64,000 nucleotides of DNA from a virus. Both the position numbers and the translations under genes were made by a program. The stretch spans positions 1 through 64,000 of the IMG/VR virus record IMGVR_UViG_3300045131_001736, one strand, 5' to 3'. The notes beneath the pieces are model-generated. The model was not told the origin of the DNA. It saw only the letters and a list, made by a program, of their open reading frames with translations, and made no database searches. This document shows, in pieces, positions 28,987-37,244 of this stretch. The stretch's first letter is position 1, and each line of letters starts with the position of its first letter.

Positions 28987-30936
28987 TTATGCTATTTGAG
29001 TTACAGTCACAATTACCGATGGTGTTGCGGGTCTAGTTGGTGATACTTGCGTTCCTTTATATTGCAATTGTCCGTTTGCGGTTGTTTTTGACCAATACAA
29101 TTCTACATAACTTCCGGATGTAATTGGAGTTAAGAAGTTTAATGCTGCCACTTGGAATCCACCACCACTTACCTTTTCAATAGAGAAATCCGTATTTGAA
29201 TTAGCTATATTAGAACCTGTCATAGCAAACCAAACAGAAAAATCACACGACTCGTTTGAGGTGGTATGTAATTGTGCTGAAAATTGAATGTTATATAATC
29301 CGTTATTTTCTACATAAATTCTAGTTGGAAATCCACTACCATTATTACCAACATATATACCTTCAAATTCAGGAACCGGCACTTCCAACTTCATAGCGTA
29401 TGCCGTATTAGCAGAACCAGTTTGAGTTTCTAATGAAGCCCATTGTCCGTAGTTGAATTGTTTGTTACCATCCTTATAGATAGAACCACTTACATATACT
29501 GAACCACTTATATATTGTGAACCATTAAATTGATTTGAACCAGTTGTTGGTAAATTACGAGCTCCATTTATACTACCTGTTAAATTAAAATTACCACTTT
29601 CTCCAAAAGTCCATTCTCTTAAAGGAGGTCCGGCTTTGATTTTCAATGTCTCATTTCCTACACCAAGTATAATTTGTGAGTTTGGTGCTACATTTTCAGC
29701 CGAAGTTCCAATTCTAACCGAATAATTTTCATCATCCGCATATATTTCACCAAACCCATTATTTAATTTTAAGATACCATCATCACCTAATACTATACTA
29801 TGTTCACCCACTTTAAGTTCTACAGAAGCATCTGAACCAAGTTGGTAATCTGGACTTTCTATAGTCAAAGGATATGCTGGATTAAGGGATACAGATGAAC
29901 CAAATGCAATAGTTCTAAAAGACTCTCCAGATGGGACATAATTACCAGTTACCGTCCTTATTGTACCATCATAAAATCTAATTATCCATCCATTTTGTAC
30001 TCCACTACTTTCTGCATTATCAGCTACAATTAATCCACTACCATTCAAACCAGTACCACCATAATAGTCTTGTGCAATTGTTATTTGTGTACCAACTGTC
30101 TCAACACTACTACCTGAAATTATATTGCCTTCAAATGTTAAAGTAGAGTCCAACAATATGGATGTACCGGAAGTTCCACTTGTACCACTTTCACCGGATG
30201 TGCCACTTTCACCAGAAGTTCCAGATGTACCATCTACTCCACTCGTACCACTTTCGCCAGATGTGCCACCATTTCCAGATAAACTTGTATAAGTTACTCC
30301 ATTTAATATAATAGAACCAGTCATTAGTAAAGAACCAGTTAAATTAATATCACCATTAGTAATGTTTAATGAACCAGAAGTTAATCCGCTACCCAATGAA
30401 TTATATCCAATATTAATATCACTAGGAAAATAACTTTTACCATCATAATCAAATACCCAATTAGATTGGAATGAACCTGATTTTTGAACTAATATTGCTG
30501 CAGTAGGTCCATCTGAAACAGGATATGAATTTAATTGATTTGCAAAAAAGGATGCATCATCAGATACATTCGTAGGATTAGTAATAGCTCCAATTAATAA
30601 AGTTCCATCAGATGTTAGAAATAGTGGAGCTCCATCAGAACCGGTTACTCTTAAACCAAAAGAAGGACCTCCAATAAAATTTACGTCTCCTATTGTAAGT
30701 GAAATATCACCACTACCACTTATTGTTTGAGTTCCAGTAAAAACGTTAGAACCAGTTGTTGCCAACGAATTACTATCTGCAAATACCGAAGTACCAGAAG
30801 TTCCATTTACACCCGATGTTCCAGATGTACCAGCTACACCAACTACATCAGGTAAGTGAGATAACGATACTTTACCATCACCATCTAACGGAGCGTATCC
30901 ATTTACTTTTCCTCTATTTATTTTACTTTCAAACAT
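28987..30936 (-). CDS. Tail fibre, 649 residues
   Basis: The N-terminus (FESKINRGKVNGYAPLDGDG, then VSLSHLP) is a typical fibre start. Two short Gly-x-y tracts (GTSGTSG, GESGTSGVDG) flank beta-rich modules with SGSGDISLTIGD and TGSLLMTGS strands. Residues ~370-450 hold a GSDASVELKVGEHSI repeat-like segment, and the last ~140 residues form a C1q/TNF-like tip: FNYGQWASLETQTGS, FPTRIYVENNGLYNIQFSAQL and YVELYWSKTTANG. Its start overlaps the oxygenase gene by 8 bases. It is probably a side fibre; no chaperone or protease domain is seen. Confidence 0.75.
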   Translation of the reverse strand: MFESKINRGKVNGYAPLDGDGKVSLSHLPDVVGVAGTSGTSGVNGTSGTSVFADSNSLATTGSNVFTGTQTISGSGDISLTIGDVNFIGGPSFGLRVTGSDGAPLFLTSDGTLLIGAITNPTNVSDDASFFANQLNSYPVSDGPTAAILVQKSGSFQSNWVFDYDGKSYFPSDINIGYNSLGSGLTSGSLNITNGDINLTGSLLMTGSIILNGVTYTSLSGNGGTSGESGTSGVDGTSGTSGESGTSGESGTSGTSGTSILLDSTLTFEGNIISGSSVETVGTQITIAQDYYGGTGLNGSGLIVADNAESSGVQNGWIIRFYDGTIRTVTGNYVPSGESFRTIAFGSSVSLNPAYPLTIESPDYQLGSDASVELKVGEHSIVLGDDGILKLNNGFGEIYADDENYSVRIGTSAENVAPNSQIILGVGNETLKIKAGPPLREWTFGESGNFNLTGSINGARNLPTTGSNQFNGSQYISGSVYVSGSIYKDGNKQFNYGQWASLETQTGSANTAYAMKLEVPVPEFEGIYVGNNGSGFPTRIYVENNGLYNIQFSAQLHTTSNESCDFSVWFAMTGSNIANSNTDFSIEKVSGGGFQVAALNFLTPITSGSYVELYWSKTTANGQLQYKGTQVSPTRPATPSVIVTVTQIA

Positions 30937-31582
30937 TTTCTATTGTTTTTTGGAAATATCTTTCTATTCTTTTACTCAAACGAACTCTTACATCTGTTTC
31001 GGTTCTGCCTACCACATCGTATGGTAATAAAAAACCAAAACTTAGGAAAACTCTTCTTGATTTGAATTCGTTTGTCCAATGTTTGTATAACGATGCTTCA
31101 AATCCGTATAAATCACCTTCATTTATAGTTATAACATCTTTATCTAAAAACAATTCGTAATCCTCTGATAAAACACTTATGTTACATTTATAATTAACAT
31201 ATCCTTCAACTGCCGCATCATAGTGAGGATTTATCTTCCCACCACTATTCATATCTACCGCTTGTAAGAAGATATGATTTTTAGGAAAATGGAATTCTTT
31301 TGCAATCCTATCAATGATACTATGAATAAAATCAGGTAGTTTCTCTTTTGAAACATCTGATACGGATTGGAACTTTGTAATATAATTTGTAAAAGGTGTA
31401 TCCGAAATATCGAACATATAGGATTTACCTTTTAGTTCTTTTGATAATTCCGAAAGATGATGATTAGCACCATTACCACTATGGTCAATCGAGTCTATCC
31501 AATTTATTATTTGTTTAGACTCGGTAGGTGTAATAAATCCCCTTTTTATTTTATAATTACTAAAATCCAAAACTTTTTCCAA
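30929..31582 (-). CDS. 2OG-Fe(II) oxygenase
   Basis: The 217-residue protein has the iron-binding triad of 2-oxoglutarate dioxygenases: His120-x-Asp122 in INPHYDAA, a distal His168 in YKHWTN and an Arg (176 or 177) in SRRVFLSFGF for 2-oxoglutarate. Such enzymes hydroxylate amino-acid side chains, nucleic acids or small molecules. Its place between fibre genes, overlapping the 649-residue fibre by 8 bases, suggests a virion or host protein substrate, but the sequence does not show which. Fe(II) and 2-oxoglutarate oxygenases are common in marine T4-like phages, where most have unknown targets. The adjacent fibres have almost no Pro in their Gly-x-y parts, so classical collagen prolyl hydroxylation is unlikely. 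Confidence 0.75.
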   Translation of the reverse strand: MEKVLDFSNYKIKRGFITPTESKQIINWIDSIDHSGNGANHHLSELSKELKGKSYMFDISDTPFTNYITKFQSVSDVSKEKLPDFIHSIIDRIAKEFHFPKNHIFLQAVDMNSGGKINPHYDAAVEGYVNYKCNISVLSEDYELFLDKDVITINEGDLYGFEASLYKHWTNEFKSRRVFLSFGFLLPYDVVGRTETDVRVRLSKRIERYFQKTIENV

Positions 31583-31820
31583 TTTTTTTCAAACCATACT
31601 TTGCTAAAAACTCTTTTGGGTTCATTGCCTCTATTATAGTTAATTCAGCAGAACTCATCATCTGATTAGCTTTTTCTTCGGTAACTGCCATTACACACAA
31701 TTTGTGAGTTGCAGGTAATTCTCCGCTTGGTGATAAATCTATTTTTAAGATATTATCATTTTTCATTTTTTCTCTTGCTTGCTGAACTTTTGATTCTTCG
31801 CATAATATACATATTCTCAT
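31560..31820 (-). CDS. Small protein with MRICILCEES start, unknown
   Basis: The 86-residue product has a CxxCE-like start (ICILCEES), a mixed alpha/beta pattern (THKLCVMAVTEEKANQMMS) and ends in KYGLKKIGKSFGF. I do not recognise a family with confidence. It overlaps the start of the oxygenase by 23 bases, so it may be translated with it. Three Cys in the first half could bind metal, but only two are close together. Confidence 0.55.
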   Translation of the reverse strand: MRICILCEESKVQQAREKMKNDNILKIDLSPSGELPATHKLCVMAVTEEKANQMMSSAELTIIEAMNPKEFLAKYGLKKIGKSFGF

Positions 31821-31835
31821 ATTTCTTTCGTTTTA

Positions 31836-34496
31836 TTAGTCTATTGCTTCGGTGATGGCTTGAGTTATATAGAATTGATTACTATCATCTAACGCAGTTA
31901 ATACAATCGTTCCATCAAATCTTCTTTGAATAGTTTTGTTATAATTTCCATAAACCATTGGGGCTGGGTGTAATTCAGTAACTGTTAATACTAAATCAGT
32001 AGTTCCACCAAATGAACCAGATGCTATTGTTATAGTATCATCCACTTCGTATAGATTTCCACTATTTGTAATTGCAATATTACTAACAATACTTGATGCA
32101 ACAGTTACTTCAAATACCGAACCCGAACCAAACCCTGCAGTTGAACCAGTTAAATCTGAATAAACTCCATCAGTTCCATCGGTTATCGAAGATGATATGG
32201 TATTGATTACCCCTAAATATGTGGTAAAATCATAATCATCCAATTCCGTTTCTATTCTATTATATTGGAAGTCATTACCTATTCTATTGTATGTAAATCT
32301 ATCTCCAATATTGTTATCGTAGAAGTATTCTCCGATTATATTGTCAGTAAAACTATTTCCAATTACATTACCTCTATACGAACTGCCACCAAATCCAAAA
32401 CCATCACCAATCATATTATCAGTAAAATCATTTCCAATTTTATTACTTTTGAAATCATTAGCAATGGTGTTATCAATAAAATTATTTAATATAAAATTCT
32501 CCACGAACCCATTACCAATATTATTTTCAATAGTATAATCACCAAATATGTTACTGATACAGCCTTCTCCTATATCGTTTCCGGTAAAAATATTACCAAT
32601 AGTATTACTATTAAACCCATCTCCAATTTCATTTCCTACAAATGCATAACCAATTTTATTTGAGATAAAACTACCTGAAATTAAATTTCCTTTCATCTCA
32701 TTACCTATTTGATTGTACTCAAACGATTCTAGTTCACCATTATTTACTATTGTATTCGATTCAAAATCACTTTCAATATTATTGTGTAAAAATTCATTAT
32801 TAATAGTATTATCGTAAAAACCACTACCGATTACATTATCCTCAAAAGATTGGCTAACAATATTATCATAAAAATCATTACCGATTTTGTTTCGGGAAAA
32901 ATTCGTATCACCATAATCATCAGACTCTCCTATATCGTTATTTCGAAAACTAGAACCTATTTGATTATCTTCGGTCCAACTGTAAAAGTTATTATTATAA
33001 ACTTCATGTCCTATTATTGTATTACCTAAGAATGATGAAAAGAAGTTATTATTATAAACCTCATCCGCTATTGTATTTTCTCTAAATTCATTGTAGGTCT
33101 TATTTCCGTAAAAACTTTCACCTATTCTATTATCACCAAATTCACCACCTAACACATTATTATAAAACCCATTAAGAGTATTTTTACTAAATTCATCAAG
33201 TATGATGTTGTGGTCAAAACCTCCGTTGATTATGTTATAATAAAAATCATCATCTGATGTGTAGAAGTTATTATAGAACTCACCATTAATGATATTGTAA
33301 TCAAAATCATCCTCATCCTCATCTCCAAAATGATTATTGTGGAACTCACCACTAACTGTGTTGTATCTAAAATCACAAACAATTATATTATTGTAAAAAC
33401 TATCTTTGATTATGTTATTATCAAAATCGTTATTAATAATATTATTATAAAATCTATCCATAACTATATTAGAGTTAGAACTAGCATCATTAAATGTGTT
33501 ATTTCTAAAAACTTGTGAGAATGAATTATCTCTATAAGTGTTTTCACCTTTGAATACATTGTTTGGTAATAGGAAAGTATTTTCATCCCATACCGTAAAT
33601 GCAGCCGTATTTGTAGATGTGTTATTAAAACAGTCTCCTATATACTCAAAGGTTGGTATTTCTATTGAAGCTGAATTAGATAGGATGTTATTTTGTTTCC
33701 AAGACACTCCTTCTAATAGATTTGCATCTAACAAACGAGTATCACTAGGAGAGTTATATCTACTTCCAGTAACAACCATACGATAATCATCTTCAATTGA
33801 TACGATTTCATAGTAAAATACAAGAGGGTCATTATTGATATTCAAAACACCAACAACACTTCCAGTTGTGAAATTTTCAAAAAATGTTCCACTACCGGTG
33901 ATAAAAGCAAAACTACCAGATTCTTCAACAGAAATAGTTCCATCATAAACATCTTCAGAATAATATGCATCATATCTTTTGAAAAGAACTTCTCTGAAAT
34001 CGTAATCCATTTCGTTTCCTTGATTATCTTTTCTATATATAATTCTACCAAATGCAGGACTATCAGTTACTTCGGTTTGATTAAATGTAATATCGTATTT
34101 AATATTATCATTTGGATATTCGGGTTGATATGCATCTGATGCCAAAGAACCGGAGTCTAATGCGAATACAATTATAGGTGAAATACTACCTGTTCTATAA
34201 TTACCAACTTGAATTGAGTTACCATAAACATCATAATCCGGTTGGTCATAACAAGTCCTAAAATCGGTAATCTTATAGTAAGTACCAGGTGTTAATGAAT
34301 CAGTCGCTAATGAAGCGGTTAATCCATTATAAGTGGTTTCTACTAATCCACCACCAGCTCCACCACCGGTTAGATTACCTTCACTATCTTTTGCTTTGAT
34401 AGAGCCATTTGTTGTATCTATAAACAAATTATACCCACCTTCTAATGGAGTATCTAAATCTGCGGCTACTTGCCCTTGTAATTGAATGTATTGCAT
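31836..34496 (-). CDS. Virion protein with nonapeptide-repeat beta-helix
   Basis: The 886-residue protein has an N-terminal fibre-like head (residues 1-110, with a TYYKITDFRTCYDQ motif), a beta-rich middle, and from about residue 305 to 750 a run of ~48 nine-residue repeats with the consensus N-x-I-G-x-x-F-x-x (for example NIIGEYFYD, NNIGDRFTY, NRIGNDFQY). A regular Ile/Phe interior with Asn at a fixed place suggests a solenoid beta-helix with Asn ladders. The C-terminal ~120 residues have a GSGSVFEVTV and DDTITIASG pattern common in phage fibre ends. No signal peptide is seen. It is probably a fibre or spike; receptor binding is inferred from neighbours. Confidence 0.75.
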   Translation of the reverse strand: MQYIQLQGQVAADLDTPLEGGYNLFIDTTNGSIKAKDSEGNLTGGGAGGGLVETTYNGLTASLATDSLTPGTYYKITDFRTCYDQPDYDVYGNSIQVGNYRTGSISPIIVFALDSGSLASDAYQPEYPNDNIKYDITFNQTEVTDSPAFGRIIYRKDNQGNEMDYDFREVLFKRYDAYYSEDVYDGTISVEESGSFAFITGSGTFFENFTTGSVVGVLNINNDPLVFYYEIVSIEDDYRMVVTGSRYNSPSDTRLLDANLLEGVSWKQNNILSNSASIEIPTFEYIGDCFNNTSTNTAAFTVWDENTFLLPNNVFKGENTYRDNSFSQVFRNNTFNDASSNSNIVMDRFYNNIINNDFDNNIIKDSFYNNIIVCDFRYNTVSGEFHNNHFGDEDEDDFDYNIINGEFYNNFYTSDDDFYYNIINGGFDHNIILDEFSKNTLNGFYNNVLGGEFGDNRIGESFYGNKTYNEFRENTIADEVYNNNFFSSFLGNTIIGHEVYNNNFYSWTEDNQIGSSFRNNDIGESDDYGDTNFSRNKIGNDFYDNIVSQSFEDNVIGSGFYDNTINNEFLHNNIESDFESNTIVNNGELESFEYNQIGNEMKGNLISGSFISNKIGYAFVGNEIGDGFNSNTIGNIFTGNDIGEGCISNIFGDYTIENNIGNGFVENFILNNFIDNTIANDFKSNKIGNDFTDNMIGDGFGFGGSSYRGNVIGNSFTDNIIGEYFYDNNIGDRFTYNRIGNDFQYNRIETELDDYDFTTYLGVINTISSSITDGTDGVYSDLTGSTAGFGSGSVFEVTVASSIVSNIAITNSGNLYEVDDTITIASGSFGGTTDLVLTVTELHPAPMVYGNYNKTIQRRFDGTIVLTALDDSNQFYITQAITEAID
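32247..33584 (-). repeat. About 48 nonapeptide repeats N-x-I-G-x-x-F-x-x
   Basis: A 27-base period in coding sequence. The C-terminal half (residues ~590-750) is most regular; the N-terminal half has acidic insertions such as GDEDEDDFDY. Confidence 0.85.
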
Positions 34497-34500
34497 ATTT

Positions 34501-35265
34501 TTATATTATTGTTCCTGTTCCGTCTATTGATGAATTACCTATTAATATAACTTCTCCACCCACACTTATCTTACCATTATTTTCAATAACACTATCTTTA
34601 AGTAATAGATTTCCACCTATAAATAGTGTTCCTTCTTTTTTGAATGATTTGTTTGCGGAGTATTCTACTTCTTCATCACCACCTTCAATTAATAAAAATC
34701 CGTTTTCTAAAATATAATCTCCCGAAAAAGTTAATTGTTCTGTTTTTCTTATTAAATATGAATCGTATGTGTTATTCCAATTTGTATTTGCTGATAAATT
34801 TGTTAGTTGTCTACCATCTCCTAAATAAGCCGATGCTGTTAGTGCTGCCGTATATTTTACAGTCTTTTGTCCACCAGCATTATTCTCAATTGAAAATGAT
34901 GAAGTTTCTTGCGTTACCGCATCTACGAAAATAATTGAACCTTGTGATATATAAAGGTCTTTCCAAGCATTTGATGGTGAACCTAAACTAAATGAAGATG
35001 TGAATGTTCCTTGTCCAGTTGCCGGTACTAATGAACCACTAATTAGGATTGAGCCACTTATAACTTGCTCACCTCTAAAGGTATTCGAACCTGTGATTGC
35101 AAATTTATTATTTAATGTGGCTTGTGATGCTGTATAATCATTAAAAGAAGATGTTGTTACTAAGAAAGATAAATCACTATCTTGTGCAGAATCTCCTTTT
35201 GGTCCTTGAACACCAACCGATGATATAGTTACTTTTGTTAAATTTTGTGTTACTTTTATTGCCAT
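34501..35265 (-). CDS. Short tail-fibre-like protein
   Basis: The 254-residue protein has a GPKGDS collagen-like start near residue 20, then fibre strands (FRGEQVISGSILISGSL, SAWKDLYISQGS-like pattern) and a GDGRQLTNLS turn, and ends in repeated short beta strands (GTLFIGGNLLLKDSV, GKISVGGEVILIGN) that look like a small solenoid. It lies 4 bases before the nonapeptide-repeat protein and 1 base after the next gene, so all three are likely one unit. The function is inferred to be structural. Confidence 0.7.
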   Translation of the reverse strand: MAIKVTQNLTKVTISSVGVQGPKGDSAQDSDLSFLVTTSSFNDYTASQATLNNKFAITGSNTFRGEQVISGSILISGSLVPATGQGTFTSSFSLGSPSNAWKDLYISQGSIIFVDAVTQETSSFSIENNAGGQKTVKYTAALTASAYLGDGRQLTNLSANTNWNNTYDSYLIRKTEQLTFSGDYILENGFLLIEGGDEEVEYSANKSFKKEGTLFIGGNLLLKDSVIENNGKISVGGEVILIGNSSIDGTGTII

Positions 35266-35266
35266 T

Positions 35267-35650
35267 TTATCTCGTTACGTTTTTAGATAATTTAACTTTA
35301 CCTTCCAATAATCTCGTAACTTCACACCCTTTAACCACTTCTAAATCATAAACTGCTTCACCAAAATCTAATAAAGATGATGAATATGCTGATATATAGA
35401 TACCTATTGAACCACTTTGTATTGGTGTTATACCATTTGAACCACTTAGATTAATACCCGTTCCACAACTATCCGAAAGTGATGATGATAGTGATAACAA
35501 TGTTGTTGTTGACTCTACGTGCGGACGTATTTGCATTCTCGCATGATAACCACTCAAATCAATTGCCGAACCACTTTCATCGGTCCAATCAATTTGAAAA
35601 TTAGTTGTTGCTCCTTGCTCTATTACAAATGAGTATCTTCCTGCTGCCAT
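35267..35650 (-). CDS. Small beta-rich virion protein (BppU-like N-terminal fold)
   Basis: The 127-residue protein matches the widespread phage pattern FxIxQGAT...DLSGYHARMQIRP...YDLEVVKG...LLEGKVKLSKNVTR. This small beta-sandwich is common in virion and baseplate-upper-protein-type attachments in many phages, and it often sits at the N-terminal start of fibre clusters. Here it opens the fibre block after the DUF2589-like genes. A candidate promoter element lies 20 bases upstream of its ATG and a terminator lies just beyond that. Confidence 0.65.
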   Translation of the reverse strand: MAAGRYSFVIEQGATTNFQIDWTDESGSAIDLSGYHARMQIRPHVESTTTLLSLSSSLSDSCGTGINLSGSNGITPIQSGSIGIYISAYSSSLLDFGEAVYDLEVVKGCEVTRLLEGKVKLSKNVTR

Positions 35651-35670
35651 TATAATTGATGTTTAATACT

Positions 35671-35680
35671 TATAAATATT
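35671..35680 (-). promoter_or_regulatory. Candidate promoter element AATATTTATA
   Basis: One mismatch to TATAYTTATA, 20 bases before the small virion gene and after the terminator of the previous unit, where a new promoter would be expected. Confidence 0.4.
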
Positions 35681-35710
35681 GTAAAATTTAGTAATGGAAA
35701 AAAAAGCATA

Positions 35711-35739
35711 AAAAAAGAGGAATAGTTCCCTATCCCTCT
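35711..35739 (-). terminator. Rho-independent terminator after the DUF2589-like genes
   Basis: Read on the minus strand: stem AGAGGGATAG, loop GGAA, then CTATTCCTCT and a run of T. One G-T pair is in the stem. The stem arm is the same 10-mer as in the capsid terminator at 37192-37221. Confidence 0.8.
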
Positions 35740-35756
35740 GATTTTATAATAAAATT

Positions 35757-36233
35757 TTATTTTTGATTCGGGTCTTCCAAATTTTTAATATATTCATCAA
35801 TTAATCGACTAACCGCTTCCGGCTTTTCATCTGCCTTAAATTTTACTTTAATCTTAGCCATACCAGCTTCACTTGGATTGTAACCGGAATCAACCTCAAT
35901 ACCTTTGATATTGTGTTCGTATCCCTTTTTCTTAAATAACCCCAATAGAGATTTTTTAAGATTGGAAACTTCCTTTTCTTCATCACCAAATATAAGTCTA
36001 CAAGAGAACTCAATATCTAATTCTTCCAACCCAATAGATGAGTGGTCTGCTAAAATATAAAGAGGAACAATCATATCCCTACCACCTATATTAAAGGAAG
36101 TAGTTTTGGGTGTACCATCTTCATTGAAATAGTTTCGGAGAGCATTAATATGCTGTCTTTCACTTATACCTTGAGAAACCATGGCGGCCTCTAACAGACC
36201 GCCAACTAGTTCCTCTACATTTAATCTTGCCAT
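35757..36233 (-). CDS. DUF2589-like virion protein, second copy
   Basis: The 158-residue protein begins MARLNVEELVGGLLEAAMVSQ, then has DMIVPLYILADHSSIGLEELDIEFSC and a charged C-terminus (MAKIKVKFKADEKPEAVSRLIDEY). Its plan (helical start, PL-x-L turn, strand with E-x-D-x-E-F) matches the neighbouring 200-residue protein and the DUF2589 family, which is found in Bacteroidota and some phages. In place of the T4 tail-tube gene it follows the capsid block, so a tube or tube-associated role is possible. This is not established. Confidence 0.55.
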   Translation of the reverse strand: MARLNVEELVGGLLEAAMVSQGISERQHINALRNYFNEDGTPKTTSFNIGGRDMIVPLYILADHSSIGLEELDIEFSCRLIFGDEEKEVSNLKKSLLGLFKKKGYEHNIKGIEVDSGYNPSEAGMAKIKVKFKADEKPEAVSRLIDEYIKNLEDPNQK

Positions 36234-36259
36234 AATATATAACCTTTATTGTTTAATTA

Positions 36260-36862
36260 TTACTTAGCTGCAGTACCTTCTCCGAATGGAATTAACGATG
36301 GCTCTAACATTTGAGTTAGGTAATCAGATAATTTCAACATACCTTCAGTTGCTGGTAATTGCTCAGCATGTACTTTTACATTGTATTTTGCTGAGTTATC
36401 AGTTGAACGAGTGTTTTCTTTGTTGGTTGAAACTTTACCTGCTACTTTAGCGTTAAAGCTCATTCCCCACCATTTTCCACCTGCAGACATTTCATAGCTG
36501 TTTTCACTAGCTGATGTATCCTTCGATGCTTCAGATGTTTTAACTTCCATAGCGAATTCGATGTCCGCTGATGTAATAGCCAATGATGGTAGTGGTACTA
36601 ATGGTAACATTGGAACTTTACTATACAATTTTTGTATTTCTTGTTCACCTGTATCTGCGTTAGTAACAACACGATTCATTTCTACGTCTAATGAACGAGC
36701 AGATGTTTTACCTGTCTTTTCATCTTTTACGAAAGCAACTTCAGAAATGTACTTCCAAGTTACTTCATTTAATTTTGCTTGCCCTTTAGCCATTCCAATA
36801 ATAGGAGAAACAATTAGTTCTTCTATTGGAAGACCTGCGAACTGGTCTGCGATTGATGCCAT
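36260..36862 (-). CDS. DUF2589-like virion protein, first copy
   Basis: The 200-residue protein begins MASIADQFAGLPIEELIVSPIIGMAKGQAKL, followed by LPLVPLPSLAITSADIEFAMEV and an Ala/Ser-rich part, and ends LTQMLEPSLIPFG. The LPIEELIVSPI and ADIEFAMEVK motifs match DUF2589. It is 26 bases before the second copy and 80 bases after the zinc-ribbon gene. It is possibly a tail-tube or abundant virion protein because it occupies that place in the order, with strong terminators around it. No function is proven for the family. Confidence 0.6.
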   Translation of the reverse strand: MASIADQFAGLPIEELIVSPIIGMAKGQAKLNEVTWKYISEVAFVKDEKTGKTSARSLDVEMNRVVTNADTGEQEIQKLYSKVPMLPLVPLPSLAITSADIEFAMEVKTSEASKDTSASENSYEMSAGGKWWGMSFNAKVAGKVSTNKENTRSTDNSAKYNVKVHAEQLPATEGMLKLSDYLTQMLEPSLIPFGEGTAAK

Positions 36863-36907
36863 AAAATTTATTTTTTTTTATATTAGTTTAACGTAACCAA
36901 AGTTGTT

Positions 36908-36917
36908 TATAAGTATG
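36908..36917 (-). promoter_or_regulatory. Candidate promoter element CATACTTATA
   Basis: One mismatch to TATAYTTATA, 45 bases before the start of the first DUF2589-like gene. Confidence 0.35.
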
Positions 36918-36942
36918 TAGTATTTTTTGAAAGCAAATAGCT

Positions 36943-37146
36943 TTATGAAAATTTAACCATACCCTTATATTTCTTTTTTATTTTATCTATTTCCGAAATT
37001 GCTTCCGTAAAACTTTTTTTAATTTCTTCATTTACAGTAAAATCCATTATAACTTCACAATGTGGGCATGCCATCACTGGATGCTTTATAATAAATTGTA
37101 AAGTTAAACCAAGTGGTTGTTTACATGCGGGGCAGGGTAAAGCCAT
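36943..37146 (-). CDS. Small zinc-ribbon protein
   Basis: The 67-residue protein has two CPxC pairs: CPAC at residues 5-8 and CPHC at 27-30, with a short beta segment between them and a charged helix after. The four-Cys pattern is a zinc ribbon. It lies between the major capsid gene and the DUF2589-like genes and has its own candidate promoter 15 bases before the start. The function is unknown; a DNA-binding, transcription or virion role are all possible. Confidence 0.7.
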   Translation of the reverse strand: MALPCPACKQPLGLTLQFIIKHPVMACPHCEVIMDFTVNEEIKKSFTEAISEIDKIKKKYKGMVKFS

Positions 37147-37161
37147 AAAATTCTACTTTAT

Positions 37162-37171
37162 TATAAGTATA
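37162..37171 (-). promoter_or_regulatory. Candidate promoter element TATACTTATA
   Basis: Exact copy of the recurring 10-mer, 15 bases before the zinc-ribbon ATG and after the capsid terminator. Confidence 0.45.
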
Positions 37172-37191
37172 AGAGTTTTAACAAAACCGCA

Positions 37192-37221
37192 TAAAAAAGA
37201 GGGATAGTTTCCTATCCCTCT
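37192..37221 (-). terminator. Rho-independent terminator of the major capsid gene
   Basis: Read on the minus strand: a perfect 10-base stem AGAGGGATAG / CTATCCCTCT with a 4-base loop followed by six T. It lies 24 bases after the capsid stop codon. Confidence 0.85.
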
Positions 37222-37244
37222 AATTCTATAAAATTAAGTTTCTA

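Noticed and set aside
36260-36862. Tail sheath or tube protein call
   Set aside because: The sequence matches DUF2589 motifs better than any tube or sheath signature I know, so only a possible tube-like role is stated.
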